DNA of 64,000 nucleotides from Portulaca oleracea (Eukaryota > Streptophyta > Magnoliopsida > Caryophyllales > Portulacaceae): positions 22,701,367 through 22,765,366 of the forward strand of contig CM055882.1 in NCBI GenBank assembly GCA_029582165.1, read 5' to 3'. This document shows positions 63,359 through 64,000 of this stretch, piece by piece. Both the position numbers and the translations under genes were made by a program. The number at the start of each line of letters is the position of its first letter. The stretch's first letter is position 1. The notes below the pieces were generated by a model. It did no database searches and had not been told where the DNA came from. It saw nothing but the letters and a program-made list of their open reading frames with translations.

Positions 63359-64000
63359 ATTTTGATTGATACATTAATGATTGATGAAGATATATGTTAG
63401 TAGTGATTGAGTTTTAACCATTGTTTTGTTGGATTTTTGCAGGAGTATTGTGGATTTTCAATTGATGCCTGGGATCTTGGAGCGTTACCGATTGCGTGGA
63501 GGGAGATTGATTGCTTGAGTAATAAAGAAAATCAAGATGAAGAACTTGAATAACAATGGAGACAATAGAAGAACTTGGCAAGGAATGTCCACAACCTTAG
63601 CCTAACATTTCACAATGATTAATTAGGAGTAATCCACCATCAACCATTAAAGAAATGACTTGAACACCACCAAATAATGCTTGGATAAAGTAAACAAGAT
63701 TTTTGGGGAAGAGGCTTGGGGAGCACTCATTCATTTCATTTCATAATCACATAAGTTGTCTTGGGAAATGTGAAAACAGGGTATTTATACTAAGCAGCAA
63801 AATTAGTCTAAAACTCAGCACAAAACAAAACAGACACGCGCGTATCGTAGCACCGTCGCGGGCGCGACGACTTTCTGTCTCCCCCAGCCCATTGCCTGCC
63901 GTATCTGGTCGCGGGTGCGACCAGATGCATCGCGGGCACGACCGCCATCTGTCCCAACGTACACCTGGTCTTGTTGAAGTGTCGCGGTACATTACTGAGT
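63359..64000 (+). other. Part of an unidentified repeat element with TCGCGGG palindromes
   Basis: AT-rich up to about 63830, then a GC-rich end with GGTCGC-GGGT-GCGACC (about 63909-63924) and several TCGCGGGYRCGACCA relatives. By analogy with other elements in the window this is probably LTR sequence of another family, cut by the window edge. The minus-strand frame 63992-63747 follows the repeats and is not a convincing gene. Confidence 0.35.

Overview
The window is repeat-dense plant nuclear DNA, almost certainly from a eudicot. It is AT-rich, with GT-AG introns, Ty3/gypsy elements of the Athila and Tat/Retand type, a Ty1/copia element, CACTA, Mutator and Stowaway DNA transposons, and one nuclear gene for a Utp12-domain ribosome-biogenesis protein. 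There is no sign of an organelle, bacterium or free virus. I saw no tRNA, rRNA or CRISPR. All calls come from reading the sequence; no database was searched.

Layout. 1-5025: AT-rich sequence with weak gene-like and CACTA-like traces. 5026-21252: a non-autonomous Tat/Retand-type LTR element (target-site duplication, TSD, ACAAT) with no gag-pol, split by an Athila-type element on the minus strand at 8511-17882 (TSD GCATA) that keeps gag and protease only. 21564-32884: a FAR1/MULE-type transposase-like gene, now a pseudogene, split by a gag-only LTR element at 22279-31223 (TSD GCATG). That element's gag is in turn split by a non-coding CACTA-type element at 23786-25381 (TSD TCG). 33831-36018: a small broken Pro/Ser/Thr-rich gene, a possible first exon and a decayed solo LTR. 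37960-38940: a tandem duplication and an unidentified ORF. 39908-45660 (minus): an apparently intact eight-coding-exon Utp12 gene with a duplicated 129-bp lysine-rich exon. 45820-56863: a copia element (minus, TSD GTCCT) whose protease, integrase and most of RT are replaced by the 3' part of a second Tat element, which carries an antisense, spliced plant-mobile-domain gene and a complete LTR. 57170-64000: a hAT-like GC-rich remnant, two Stowaway MITEs, a Pack-MULE carrying a piece of pyruvate decarboxylase, an AT-rich direct duplication, a solo Athila LTR (TSD TGAAG) and part of one more element.

The main novelty is RNA- or DNA-level structure rather than protein. Several unrelated element families here each carry their own dispersed short hairpins. 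In at least four cases the stem arms change together between copies, as base pairs do: a three-hairpin module shared by two Tat LTR families, a ~92-bp tandem array, the ATACC-TGGC-GGTAT series, and the copia leader hairpins. Apart from the Utp12 gene, and the antisense mobile-domain gene (one frameshift), nearly every coding region is broken, so the window reads as a gene island eroded by nested transposition.
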